Below, piece after piece: positions 10,241-21,850 of a DNA stretch of 64,000 bases. A model generated the notes under the pieces. That model ran no database searches. It was given only the letters and a program-made list of their open reading frames with translations, and was not told where the DNA came from. Each line of letters starts with the position of its first letter. The stretch's first letter is position 1. This stretch comes from Jaltomata sinuosa (taxonomy: Eukaryota > Streptophyta > Magnoliopsida > Solanales > Solanaceae): assembly GCA_003996215.1 (NCBI GenBank), contig QJPP01007577.1:248001-312000 (forward strand), read 5' to 3'. The translations under genes and the position numbers were made by a program.

Positions 10241-13150
10241 TGTTGACACTCAATTTTGGCCCTTCAAAATTTTAGTTAATTATTCAAGCTTCTTCAATTT
10301 TAACAATTTAAAATAATTATTTTTTATGAAATTAAAAATATTTTCAACGCAACTTTGTCATTTTCGCAATAAAGGAAACATATTTCCATATCGCATAATA
10401 TATAGGTTATACGTGATTTCAATATTTATTTGGAAACTCATCTTTTGTATAAAACAAGTGTTTAATTGAGTTAGTGTTTTATTTTATCAAAATTGGTTAA
10501 GAAACTTGATTGCTTAATTAGATAATTAATTTACCTCAATTTCATTTCATTTGTGTCAATTTCAAATAATTTGAGTTAATTTGGTCATAATTTTAATTCA
10601 ATTTGGCTACAAATTAAATCCATTTTGACCATATTTGCAACCTATTATCAGCCTTCCTATTTAGCTCCTACCCAACCCAATTCCACACCTAACCCGGCCG
10701 ACCCACTCCCTTTTAACTCCCTCTTCTGTTTTCTTCTTCAACAACAGAGAAACCAAAACGACCCCACGCTCCTTGTTCTTTCGTCTTCCCCTCTCTCCTC
10801 GACTTAACCCAGACAACAACAACACCAAACGACCTCAAATTCTCACCCATATGACGCCAAAATCTTGAAGATTCTGTCCAACTTTGACGTTTTCCAAACG
10901 TCCTCCGTCACAGTACGAAGATGATGTGTTGTCTCTTCTAGAAGTATCTAAAAATTGGACAGATGGCACCTCAAAAGGGATTATTTTACTCTGAATTTGT
11001 ATGATTTCTCCAGCTCAGCCTTATCCTTGGAGGAAATTTGAATTCCCCCAAGTCCCACACCGAAAATTCTCTCAAGTTTCACCCTATAAATACCTCATTC
11101 GTTTTCACTGTTCATCAAGGTTTCAAGCGCTAAAAAATTCTTTAAGACTCTTAGTAGTTTGAATTTTAAGCTAAGAAATCAAGTTCGTTTTTCAGCAGTG
11201 TGGTGAAGCTTTCTGGCAGGGCTCGTTGTTCTAGTTCGCTGCTTCCAGGAAAGTAGTCCTCCATTTTTATTCTCCTTATAATTTGTTCAAGTTTTTATTC
11301 TTTGTTTGATGTGAGTTTGTATTAGCTTCTTTATCTTTTGTTATGTTTAGTTAATTCGGAGCAGTTTTAATTCCTTCTCATTCGATATTTCTTTAAGTTC
11401 TTTAGCAAGTTATAATCCATATGAGCTTTGTGTGTTCTAAGGATTACGTGATTAGGATGTTAATTAGTTCATATTCATATTACTCCCAGCCCCGATCCCT
11501 CTTTTTTTGTTTTCCCTCGAGTATTTGATTCACTGTGAGATTAGATAGTCATGAACTTGGCGGTTAATCATTCTGTTATGTGCAAAATTGAAAGCTTAAT
11601 TCAGTGTGCCACTCGCAATCCACACTAAGCTGAATCATGTTGAAAAGTTTCTCACTTTTAGAACCTTAAAATCCAAACTTTTATGTGCTCTTACCTAATT
11701 GCTTAGCCCATGTACAGTAGTAATGCATTCTTCTTGTAAAAAGTATATTTTTCTAGTTAGATTTTCCTTATTGTGCCAACTTTGCAAGTAATTGAAAGTT
11801 AGTTATCTATCTTGTTTAAATGGGTGATTTTCTGCCTTCTCTCACTTTATTTTATTTCTCCGTGTAAAAATAAGTTTATGCCTTGTTGAGAATTTTAATA
11901 GTATGGTTTGGTGCAGTTACTTCTTTTTCCTCTAAAAATAATCTTTCTAGATATGCAGAGAATTAATTTGATGAAGTGATAAGTAATAATCTGAATAATT
12001 AAAGTGTGTCTAAATAGATCATATTTTAGCAATTAGAAATGGAATACACCAATTATGACTAAGATTAATACCCTTGTATGTCTTGAGAATTTCCAACTAT
12101 TTGAAGCATTTGTTGTTTTTCAACAGAGTACCATATCCGTTGTTGCTCTTGGTTATTTCATTTGATTAAGTCTTGACAACTCTTATATACGAAAACATTA
12201 GCTTATATCAATGCTAATTTTTTTCTTTATTTTTAACGCATGAACTTATCTCGAGACGAGTCCAAATAAATTCTCCATTCCCTTGCATTCGTTCTTCTTC
12301 GAGCCAACCTCCATCAAATCATCGAAAGGAAAAGCTAATATTTTGGCCGAGGCCAATAAACCAGAAATAGAGAAGTACGTTTTTGGGCTACACACTCAAA
12401 AGCAAGTCAGCAGCTTCAAAGACATCAGCCTGGACTAGACCGAAATCGAGCTGCAAGTTTCAAATAATTCACTTATTGCTTTCTATTTGGATTCTATTTA
12501 TTGTCTTTATGATTATTAACATTTAACATTTTTACTTCAACTTAGATGAATCTCCCGTGAGTTTGAATTTATTTTGTTATGACATAAAAATTCTTACTCG
12601 TATGGTTTGATTACCAATTTAATTTAGTCATACTTAAGCTCGTAGAATAACTTGGGGAACTCTTTATGTCCCTTCATAGTTATTAAGTAGCTTGTATTCA
12701 CGTTTATGAAGTTGGATTAATTATTTGATTCAAAGTCTTACTTTGGAATTTTTTTGTTAAAGTTAGAACTATTTGGAAACTTTTGACGTTTCAAAAATTT
12801 CATCTTTTAGAACGAAATAAATGTTTAAGTATCAAATGAATTCTATTCCTTTTTAAGTAAGGACTTTTACCAAATAACTTAAGATTTTCAAAATTAGCCA
12901 AATATTTTAAATTCATCGGAAATCACACTTGGTGGATTTAAGTAAGGACTTTTACCAAATAACTTGAACTCTTACCTAGACTCTGATTTTCATTAAAGGT
13001 TTTCTAAAAAAAATACCTTTTTAAAATGGTTTCTTAATTTTAGGAGTGACGACTCTCTCTTTAATTATATTTTTTCAAACAAAATCGATAAATAATTTTT
13101 CGCCACGAAGTTATGAAGTAGTTTTTGAATTTTCAAAAACGAATATAATA
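10241..13150 (+). mobile_element. Tat/Ogre-like LTR copy flanked by GGCCT
   Basis: It starts TGTTGACACTCAATTTTGGC, a start typical of Tat-lineage Ty3 LTRs. Near its right side (13047-13055) it has TGACGACTC, a degraded form of the TGGCGACTC arginine-tRNA primer site of that lineage. The same 5-base string GGCCT lies immediately outside each end (10236-10240 and 13151-13155), as expected of a target duplication. No gag or pol is present, so this is an LTR with at most a scrap of internal DNA. A 29-base string (ttaagtaaggacttttacca and following) is repeated at about 12853 and 12939. The right end is uncertain because it does not finish in CA. Confidence 0.6.
11085..11092 (+). promoter_or_regulatory. 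TATA box inside the Tat-like LTR
   Basis: TATAAATA sits in a moderately GC-rich setting, with a cytosine-rich block upstream and a leader-like sequence downstream. This is the usual place of the U3/R promoter of a long plant LTR. Activity cannot be judged from sequence. Confidence 0.45.
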
Positions 13151-13182
13151 GGCCTCAACTTTAAACATCTTTCTCTTTGCAG

Positions 13183-13490
13183 GTTACTTTTTGGAAGCAT
13201 ATCGTCTTTTGAGGAAAGGGGACAATATCCTTGTTAGAGGAGGGATGAGAAGTGTGGAATTCAAAGTCATTGAGACTGATCCAGGGGAGTATTGTGTTGT
13301 AGCTCCAGACACTAAAATCTTTTGTGAGGGGGGGCCTCTTAAAAGGGAGGATGAGGAGAGACTGGACGAAGTTGGTTATGATGATGTTGGTGGTGTGAGA
13401 AAACAGATGGCTCAAATTCGTGAACTGGTGGAATTACCATTGAGGCATCCTCAACTTTTCAAATCCATTGGTGCGAAACCACTAAAGGAC
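13183..13490 (+). pseudogene. CDC48: CDC48 (p97 AAA-ATPase) exon fragment
   Basis: About 103 uninterrupted codons match the end of the N domain and the N-D1 linker of plant CDC48. CDC48 is the hexameric AAA ATPase that extracts ubiquitinated proteins. Recognisable strings are YFLEAYR, LVRGGMRSVEFKVIETDPGE, DEVGYDDVGG and LVELPLRHPQLFKSIG. The frame starts directly after a good 3' splice site (ttctctttgcag at 13171-13182), so an intron end came with it and it is not a retrocopy. Similarity stops just before the Walker A loop, where 'KPPKG' would lead on; here the reading is KPLKDASN and then stop at 13530. There is no ATPase core, no start codon and no other exon. Changes from the usual protein are few (for example EGGPLKREDEE), which suggests recent capture. 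It cannot make an active CDC48. Confidence 0.85.
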
Positions 13491-13689
13491 GCCAGTAATA
13501 GTGAGTTCGTTGCTGTGTGGATATTGGTTTGATGGAGCATTAACATTTCTTTCACAAGAAAAGAGAGAACGATTGTTGTTTGTTTGCCTGGAGCTTGATC
13601 GAAAAAAATAAAAAAATGGGGAAAGTGGAGGCTGGCAGTGGTGGTGACCCGTAGAGAAAAAATCTTTTTTTTCTCTGCTAGTCATGTTT

Positions 13690-13890
13690 GTTTAAAAAAA
13701 TAGATATCGATGCATTACATATACATTTATACAATATCAGTACACGTTTAAATATTATTTATACAATATCGATACATGTTTACACACTATTTATACAATA
13801 TCGATACACGTTTATATATTATTTATATAATATTGATACATTACATAACTTTTATACAATATCGATACATTACATATACATGCGGCTACT
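13690..13890. repeat. Tandem repeat of 'acaatatcgatacatg' units
   Basis: Four to five imperfect copies of an AT-rich unit of roughly 32-45 bp, each carrying 'acaatatcgatacaygt' plus a 'ttatatattattta' spacer. The open frame across it (IYTISIHVYTLFIQYRYT) is a by-product of the repeat. The DNA from 13891 to 14512 is AT-rich and contains three related 'ttgactctccaaattctdt...acataaattgg' blocks near 14090, 14240 and 14470, which look like sub-terminal repeats of the adjoining element. Confidence 0.7.
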
Positions 13891-14512
13891 TTTTTGTAAT
13901 TTGTTTTTGTGGCTAGTTTATTTTTGGGATATTTTTTTGATAAAGAAAACTTGACTATATTTATTGTAAACTAATTACTTTATTGTACATATTTAAAATT
14001 AACCCTTAAAAGTATTATGAATCACAATAATTTACTACTTAAAATATTTTAAAAAAACATATAAATAGTTTACGGTCAAAAAAAAATTTGGTTGACTCTC
14101 CAAATTCTTTCTGTGCCACACAAATTTGGATAGAGGGAATAAATGCATATTCAATAATTTATATATTTGCAAATTGCATTAAAAGTACTTAACTCGTAAT
14201 AATTAACAACTTAATTTTTATTTTTTTTATAATTACAGTCAAATTTTTTTATTGAATCTCTAAATTCTATTTGTGACACATAAATTGGGATAGAGAGAGT
14301 AATATATATTAGACCCGTGACATAATAAAAAATTATGATCAAAGAAAATTTTTGTTGACTATTTGCCACATAAATTAAAACAGAGGGGGTAAAAGTATTA
14401 CATTTTAAAAGTACAATAATTCAAAATAACTGACAACTTAAAATAATTTAAAAAATTATTGTAATTTTTTTTATTAACTCTCAAAATTCTATCCGTTTTA
14501 CATAAATTAAAA

Positions 14513-14612
14513 TAGAGAGTAACATATATTAGACCTGTGTTGACACAGGCGCCTATATCTAGTATAGAGTAACATATATTAGACCCGTGTTGACACAGGC
14601 GCCTATATCTAG
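14513..14612 (+). mobile_element. Two tandem Helitron-like 3' termini
   Basis: A 50-bp unit occurs twice in a row. Each has a hairpin followed about ten bases later by CTAG and then T. The first hairpin is perfect: CCTGTGT-TG-ACACAGG at 14534-14549, with CTAG at 14559-14562. The second (14584-14599) has one mismatch, with CTAG at 14609-14612. A 16-20 bp hairpin shortly before CTRR followed by T is the classic 3' end of Helitrons. The 5' TC end is not identified, so the span of the element, and whether it contains the CDC48 fragment upstream, is inference. No Rep/helicase gene is visible. Confidence 0.6.
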
Positions 14613-15249
14613 TATATCTAGAAATATTGTGATCCTCTCATGAGATCTGATATTTAATTAAACTTTTATAGTACAACTATTTTTTCACTTTAAATAATGC
14701 TTGATTCTAATGTTCATAATCGCCTATCAAGTGTTATTGAAATGTTGGAATCTCTTTATTCTTCATATTCACAAGTCAAGATTTATTAAATTTTTATATT
14801 TTTCTCGATTTTGCGATAGTATTTCATTGATAATTTTTAAATGTAAACGATAGCATATCATTATTTAGGCTTCATATAATTAATCTTTGTGTTTAGTTAT
14901 TAAAATTTAAGTGTGAAATACTATTGTTAGATAAAAATATAATTATCATATCTTATGAAAAAAAAATCTCTGTAAGTACAAACTTTGCTCAGTTGAATAC
15001 TGTAAAAAATTAGGTTCCACCCAATTTGGACCGACTTGACATCTGAACCTACTAGCAACTTGAATTCTATTTGTTCAAAATTCTGTTTCTATTGGACTTT
15101 TCTTTCTCTCCCCCTCTCCATTTTAGACCTGGTCAACTCCAAAAGATAAAAAAAAATAAAAAAAGATCCAATTGCACCAAGGGATTAGTTATCGTGACAT
15201 AGTGTATATCAATATAAATAGGGTTCTTATAAAGCACAACAAAACATGC
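14613..15249. other. AT-rich stretch, nothing recognised
   Basis: No gene or clear repeat end is seen. It may hold the remains of the LTR of the copia relic that follows, but I could not place an LTR boundary. Confidence 0.35.
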
Positions 15250-16061
15250 CACAATCGATGAAAACAAACTATCAATATTTTTTGGAAGAAGTTCATGCCC
15301 TTTTCTCATTATTAGTCCATCTATGATCTATTTATACAAGTCAAAAAGAAAACTATAATCCAACCCTAACTTGCTATTTAAGTTTTTAGAAACTAGGCCT
15401 ACACATATTGCAAGGTAGATTTACCATATTTACATTTAATCATCCCATCACCCAAATTGGTGCACGAAGATTTTGAATGCCAAACTTGCGAAAGAAGTGT
15501 TCATACTACAATTTTGCAAATAACTTCGTAAGGATATCGTCTAACTCATCATGAGAAGAAATATAATTGGGATGTATACTTCCCTCGACTATCTCGTCTC
15601 GAGAAAAATGGCTATCTACTTCAATAGGTTTGATCCATTCATGGTACACTGGATTTCGGGCTATATGTAGCTCCACTTAACTATCACAATAAGGTGAGAT
15701 GAGATAATCATATTCCACTCCCAAGCTATACAAAATTCCTGTCAACCATTTCAGCTTGCAAACTATCATTGCCATGGATCAATATTCCACTTCTAGATCT
15801 ACTAACAGATGAGACACAATATGCTGCTTATTGGTCTTCCAAGATATGGTAAAGTCGCTTAAGGAAATGAAATATCTAATGAGAGTCTGCTTGCCAAAGG
15901 ACATATAGCCAAATATTAATTGCACCATCCATATAGACGGAGGTCATAGTCAGTGCACAAGACAACACCCTGCTTGGGTTCCCCTTCAAATAATGCACGA
16001 CCCTTGGAGCAGCTTCTCAATGTTTTACCTTTGATTGTTGCATGAAATGAAATAGGACACG
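15250..16061 (-). pseudogene. copia RNase H portion (3' half of a split relic)
   Basis: Read on the minus strand, broken frames give familiar pieces of Ty1-copia pol: HWEAAPRVVHYLKGNPSRVL near 15990-16030, then a recognisable tail of the RNase H domain, with many stops and frameshifts. It is the continuation of the reverse transcriptase portion at 22863-23749; the two parts are separated by the solo LTR and LINE between them. Entirely non-functional. Confidence 0.75.
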
Positions 16062-17439
16062 TGTTACGCCCCGAGCCTACACATTAAACGGGACCAGCAC
16101 CCAAAGTCACCTAGTGATTCGAGCGTATCCTTGGTCTGGCATACTGCTAAAGATAACTAGACTGAAAGTGCGAAAGACTTGGAATATAGAACAAACAATC
16201 TTTCATAGAATTCATGACTTTAAGTCAACTTAAAATCTGAAATAAACAACTGATTTGACTGAAAGGATTAACTGTCTAATGAAGCCTCTAAAATTGAAAT
16301 GAACTATGTCTACTTAGACAAGGGCCCTGGTCTACCTTTATTCGAGTGAACTAGGCTAAACTAAACTAGACATAAACTAAGTCCTCTGACTGCAAAGAGG
16401 ACTCACCTACAACTGAGGAGGTGAAGATCTAGTGATGCGCCTGCTGATGATCCTGAGTACCTAAATCTATATCATGAAAGATGCAATGCCAAATGACGTA
16501 AGTACACAAAATGTAATGTATGCAAAATAGTTTAACTAAAACTGTACTAATAACTCGTAAAGTTAAATAACTGAGCATGTGTATAATAGAAGTCAAGATC
16601 ATGATACAACTGAGATACTGAGAGATAAAGCATTCTGATTATCTGAATCAATAATGTAACTGCAAGGCTAAATAAATGGGATAAACTAAATGTCTAAAAT
16701 CTGACTATCTAAATGACTGATATATAAAACTAAACAATTGAATGACTGAAGTAAGTAAATCATATGCAAAGCATTATAAAATACGTCATGAAACTGATGG
16801 CCATGTGCCAAATATATAATATGAAAATAACTAATTTTCTATTGGGGGAGTTTCTTATAACTGACATATACCATGTGAGATTATGATGTCTAACCTCTAA
16901 ACTGGTTGGGAGAGTTGTCCTATACCTTGCTAGGGTATAAAATGAAACTAAAATATGGATCTATACTGAGTCCGTACCAGGGGCTTAAAGAGGAGTCACC
17001 CGAATCAACAACACGATCCTATTCTATGTTGGCATACACAATTTTGGGGCATGTATTTTCTAAACCATAACAGTTGTTGAACTGAATCCAACCACACCAG
17101 AATAGATGGTACAAAGTCCTCTAGCTTTTCATACTTTTGGTGAACTTCCGTCTCGGTGTTAAATAATCTTCCCAAAACTATATATGCTCATATTGTACTG
17201 AAAATATGCTGGTGAGCCTTTGCTAAAAATCATATAAAAACTATTGGGAGCCTCGTGCTCAAAATCATATGAACTAACTATTGGTTGAGCCTAGCGCTCT
17301 AATTCTTTATAAATTATGCTAGCTGAGTTTTCAATGTAAGAAGCATTCTTCTTTCTCAAAATCGTATAATATGCATAATAAAATTCATAGACTAGCTCTT
17401 CTTCCAGTGGGCAAAGGTTATGGGCAAATATTGTAGAAG

Positions 17440-18450
17440 AGGAGGAGAAGAACAACCCTTTAAATCAATCATCGATTTGGGATTTATTTGATGTATCTAA
17501 GGTCTCAAATGCAGGATTTAAATCAGAATATGTTTCTCCAACAGATGATGTTGTTGAAATTGCTTTAGACGATATTAGTTCTGAGGTTGCTCATTGGAGA
17601 AACTTAGTGGTCTGTATGTCTTGGGAGCTCATCCTCCTCTCACAGTGATGTAGGGGTTTGTTCAGAGGTTATGGGCTAAGCATGGGGTCAATAAAATTTC
17701 TATGCTAAAGAATGGGATAGTCCTAGTTTAATTTGATACAGCTAAGGGAAGAATGCAGTTATAGAGGGAGAAATATATCATTGTGATAACAAACCCTTCA
17801 TTATGAAGGCTTGGAGTCGTGATATAGAGTGTACAAGAGAGGAACTCCTAACAGTTCCTATTTGGGTGAAGTTTCCTGACCTGGATTTCAAATACTGGAG
17901 TCTTAGAGGTCTAAGTAAAAATGGTAGTCAAGTTGGGAAACCACTTATGGTTGATCATAGTACTGAGAACAAATTGGGTCTCAACTTTGCAAGGATTTTG
18001 GTGGAGGTGGGTATGGATTTAAATCTTCTAGATATTGTTATATTTAGGAATGAGAAAGGCCAGTTGATCATGCAGAAGGTGTAGTATGAATGGAAATATA
18101 TCCTTTGTAAGTTTTGCTCAAAGTATGGTCATTCTGAAGAGGCATGTAGAAATAAACAACCTGCTAAAGGTCTCGCTCCAAAAGAGCAGGGTCTAAATGC
18201 TAAACAGAGCAAACAAGATGGTAGAAACCAGCAGCAGAAGCATTTAATATGGTGGATAAGGTTTTAGTTCCCGAGGAAGGCCATAAGGATTAGAATAAGG
18301 ATCTCAACACTACCTCTTTATGGATAACTCCTCATAATAGAGGGAGAATGCAACAGGTGAAGTTTAATCAAGTTGTGTGCACTAACTCTTTTGATGCCTT
18401 GCAGGGTCAAGATCAAGATGAGAATGCTAGAATGAAGTATTTGTAAATTA
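17440..18450 (+). pseudogene. LINE ORF1 remnant (DUF4283-like plus zinc knuckle)
   Basis: The open part 17803-18084 reads MKAWSRDIECTREELLTVPI and continues with 'VWVKFPDL'-type text (here IWVKFPDLDFKYW). This matches the DUF4283 region of plant L1 ORF1 proteins, the RNA-binding partner of the element. After a stop at 18082-18084 the frame goes on to a CKFCSKYGHSEEAC knuckle at about 18108-18150. Several stops and shifts precede and follow. Confidence 0.75.
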
Positions 18451-18482
18451 GGAAAAAGCTACCTATTCCCCATTTAGGGAAT

Positions 18483-19200
18483 GGTTAATATTCTTTGTTG
18501 GGATATAAGGGGACTTAATTCCCCTAATAAGCAACGGGAGATTAGACTTCTTTGTAATAAAGAGATGGTAAGTTTTGTGTGTCTTCTAGAAACCAAAATA
18601 AAGAAGGATAAGGTGGAGGCTATCACATATAGAATGTTTATAGTGTGACAAGTTCTGACTAATCTTGACTCACACTATAATGGGAGGGTAGTGGTGGCAT
18701 GGCGGCCTGATCTGTATAAAGTGCATCATGTGGACTCTACTGCACAAACTATCACATGTGATGTGCTCTTTATTCCTCTCCAGTTTAACTTTCAGGTTAC
18801 TATAGTTTATGCTTAAGAAGGAGAGGAGAGCACTATGGGATACATTGGTTAGACATAGCTCAGGTGTTAAACCTTAGCTAGTAGTAGGGGATTTCAACTC
18901 TATTCTTCACGTTAAGGATAGGATGGGCGGTAATCCAGTTACTTGGGCTGAATAGTAGATTTTGATGATTGTATAGCTAGTTGTGGTCTGATTGAGCACC
19001 CACATCAGGGGAATAAATATACTTGGAGTGATATAGGGGAGGTGTAAATAACATACTCAAAGATAGATTGGTTGTTTATCAATAATGATTAATTGACTCA
19101 GATGCCTTCTTGTAAAGCAATCTTCTTACCTGAGGGTATCAGTGATCACTGTCCTGTTAGAATTACTTTGGCTGATGCTGGACAGAAGAAGATAAGATCT
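18483..19200 (+). pseudogene. LINE endonuclease domain remnant
   Basis: It begins MVNILCWDIRGLNSP, the usual start of the APE-type endonuclease of plant L1 ORF2, which nicks the target DNA. Next come LLETKI (the metal-binding Glu region), a VVVAWRPD string and a VVGDFNSILH string near 18880. At least six stops interrupt it, for example after ITYRMF and in the loop around 18950. Confidence 0.8.
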
Positions 19201-19689
19201 TTTCAATAATATAATACTTGGGCTCATCATTAGAAATTTTTGGAAGTGGTTAGAGTAGCTTGGGAGGTTCAAGTTGATGGATGTTTGATGTTCTAAGTAG
19301 TCAAGAAATTGAAAATGTTGAAGAAGAAGCTGCAACTATAAAATAGTCAAGCTTATAGTTCTATTGAAAGTGAAGCAAGGAAAGATAGAGAGGAGTTATA
19401 CAGGGTACATACACTCCTCCAAGCTAATCCATATTTTTGTATTCTCCAACAAGAAGAAAGGGAGAAGTATCTCAAACATAGGCAAAGCTCCTACTTAGCT
19501 GAAGTATTCTTGCAGCAAAGGGCAAAGGCAAGCTAGATTAGGCTTGGTGATGACAACACTAGGTACTTCTATTCTATCATTAAGAATAGGAAGCTGAAAT
19601 ACTCCACTACTCAACTTAAGGATGATAATGGTGTATGGGAGAATGATCCTAAACTAATTGCTAAGTTGTTTGAAAGCTTTTATAAAAAT

Positions 19690-21180
19690 CTGCTGGGACA
19701 AAAGGTGGAGGATAGAATATGGTTTTCAAGAGTTTTCTCCGCTAGGGGCCTATTCTGACTGAAGAGTAAAAGAGATATCTGATACTTCCTTACTCTGAGA
19801 GAGATGTTAAGGATGCATTGTTTAAGATTAATAGTACAAATAGTCTAGGTCCAAATGGTTATAGTAGTGGGTTTTTTCAAATCTTCTTGGGAGGTGGTAG
19901 GAAAAGACATTACAGATGCTATCCTTCCATTCTTCAGAAATGGTGAGCTACTGAAGAAGCTGAATGCTACCAATAATGCTTTGACTCCTAAAGTTGAAGA
20001 GCCAGAGTATGCATCACAGTTCAGACCTATAGCCTACTGTAATACGCTATAAAAACCATCTCCAAAATGATATGTAGTAGGCTGAAGGGAGCTGTTAATT
20101 TCATTGTGGATGAGAATCAAGTTATTTTTGTGCAGGGAAGATCTCTTGTCCATAATGTACTCATTTGTCATGACTTTCTCAGGCATTATAATAGAAAAAC
20201 ATCACCAAGGTGCTTAATGAAGATAGATTTGAGAAAAAAAGTATGATATGGTGAGTTGGGAATCGTTACAAGAAGTGTTAATAGGTTGGATTTCCTACTG
20301 TGTTTGTACATATTATAATGACTTATGTTACATCTCCACACTTCACTATCAAGGTTAATGGAGAGGGCCACAGTTACTTTTCAGGGAAAAGAGGGCTTAG
20401 ACAAGGAGATCCAATCTCTCCTTTGCTATTTATTTTGGTTATGGAATATTTGTCAAGGGTGTTGAAGAGTATGAGTGACTTACCTGACTTTAAGTTTCAC
20501 CCAATGTGCAAAGAGTTAAGATTGACTCACTTGGTATTTGCTGATGACCTCATGATATTTTGTAAAGGGGATATCAAGTCTATCTCAAGAGTTACTGAAT
20601 CTCTTCAGCATTTTAGTGCTGCTTCTGTGATGGTGGCTAATATGGAGAAATCAAACATCTTTATGGCTATAAGGTGCTTTCTAGATAATACTGGTTTTTC
20701 TCAAGGTGCTTTCCCTATAAGGTATTTAGGCCTCTCTTTGTCACCAAAGAGGTGGACTAAACTGTACTGCAACATGTTAATAGATAAGATTACCAATAGA
20801 ATTAGAACTGGCTATACTAAGTTACTCTCCTATGCTGGAATATGGCAAATTCTAAATCCTATGCTATTCTTTATACACAACTATTGGGCTGTTGTATTTG
20901 TCTTGCCTCAAAGTATGATTAAGGAAGCGGACAAGAGATGCAGAGAATTCCTATGGGATGGCACTGAGGAGAAAAGGAAGGTGAATCTGGTTGCTTGGGA
21001 AGCATTGTGTATGCCTAAGTGTAATGGAGGCTTAAATATAAAGGAGTGTAGAACTTGGAACATGGCTGCAGTTGGTAAACTATTATGGCAGTTAGTAGTG
21101 GATACAAACTCATTATGGGTGAAGTGGGTGCACGAAATCTATATGAAATCTGGCTCATATATATGGGAACATAAATAACC
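19690..21180 (+). pseudogene. LINE reverse transcriptase domain remnant
   Basis: The best open part is 20300-21178 (292 codons). It shows RQGDPISPLLFIL (motif 4), then LTHLVFADDLMIFCKGD with the FADD catalytic aspartates at about 20540-20560, and RYLGLSLSPKRW further on. Upstream pieces (YSERDVKDALFKINSTNSLG, then RPIAYCN-like and SRLKG...VDENQ strings) lie in other frames. The catalytic core itself is readable, but stops and frameshifts before it prevent a full ORF2. Confidence 0.85.
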
Positions 21181-21299
21181 TCAAGATTGTAGTTAGTGCT
21201 GGAAGAAATTGAACTCTTTAAAGGAGGGCATGAAAGAATGGTACACCTATGGTAGATATAATCTTACAGTAGGGGGGAATTATTCTATAACTAGGAGTT

Positions 21300-21850
21300 A
21301 TATGGATCTCATGGGGCTTATAGGAAGGAGGATATTTCCAAGTTGATATGGAATACTGTGGCACAACCTAAGCATAGATTTGTAGTATGGCTTGCTGCTA
21401 AAGAGAGGATACTTACAAAGGGCAGATTGGTCCATCCGAACATTTATGTAGATGAACTGCAATGTGTTCTATGTGATTCTGTTGCTATACAGACAGGGAA
21501 ATATTTATTTGCTGGGTTTTCTTGGTTAAAAAAAGTATGGGAAACATTGATGCATTGGCATGGAGTTAGGCTCCACCATGGTAATGTGAGCCTAGTTTAT
21601 TCTAGTATACGTAGTAAACATTGGAAAGGGATACAAAAGGAGTTTATAGCAGTTGTTTAGGGGGAAATGATATATCATACTTGGAGGGCTCGGAATTGGA
21701 AGGTCTTCAAAGATCAAAAGGTACATACAGATAGGGTCATTAGCCAGATAAAGAAAGACATGATAGATAGAATGCATATTCCTTGTTTATACAAGAGATT
21801 GCTTAGGTGTAGAGGGTTCATGCAAAGAATACTCATGTAATTAGTTTATT
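21300..21850 (+). pseudogene. LINE C-terminal zinc-binding (zf-RVT) remnant
   Basis: From 21343 the frame reads IWNTVAQPKHRFVVWLAAKE, then 'RILTKGRLVHPN' and a CVLCDS pair. This is the zf-RVT domain found after reverse transcriptase in plant LINEs. The usual second metal-binding His/Cys cluster is poorly kept. A stop occurs at 21658. Confidence 0.75.

Noticed and set aside
13183..13532. CDC48 fragment considered as a real small gene
   Set aside because: It lacks a start codon and all of the ATPase domains, begins at a splice acceptor and diverges from CDC48 before the Walker A motif.
13688..13954. Tandem repeat considered as a CRISPR-like array or repeat protein
   Set aside because: Units differ in length and sequence, there are no unique spacers, and the setting is a plant nuclear genome. 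The 88-codon frame just translates the repeat.
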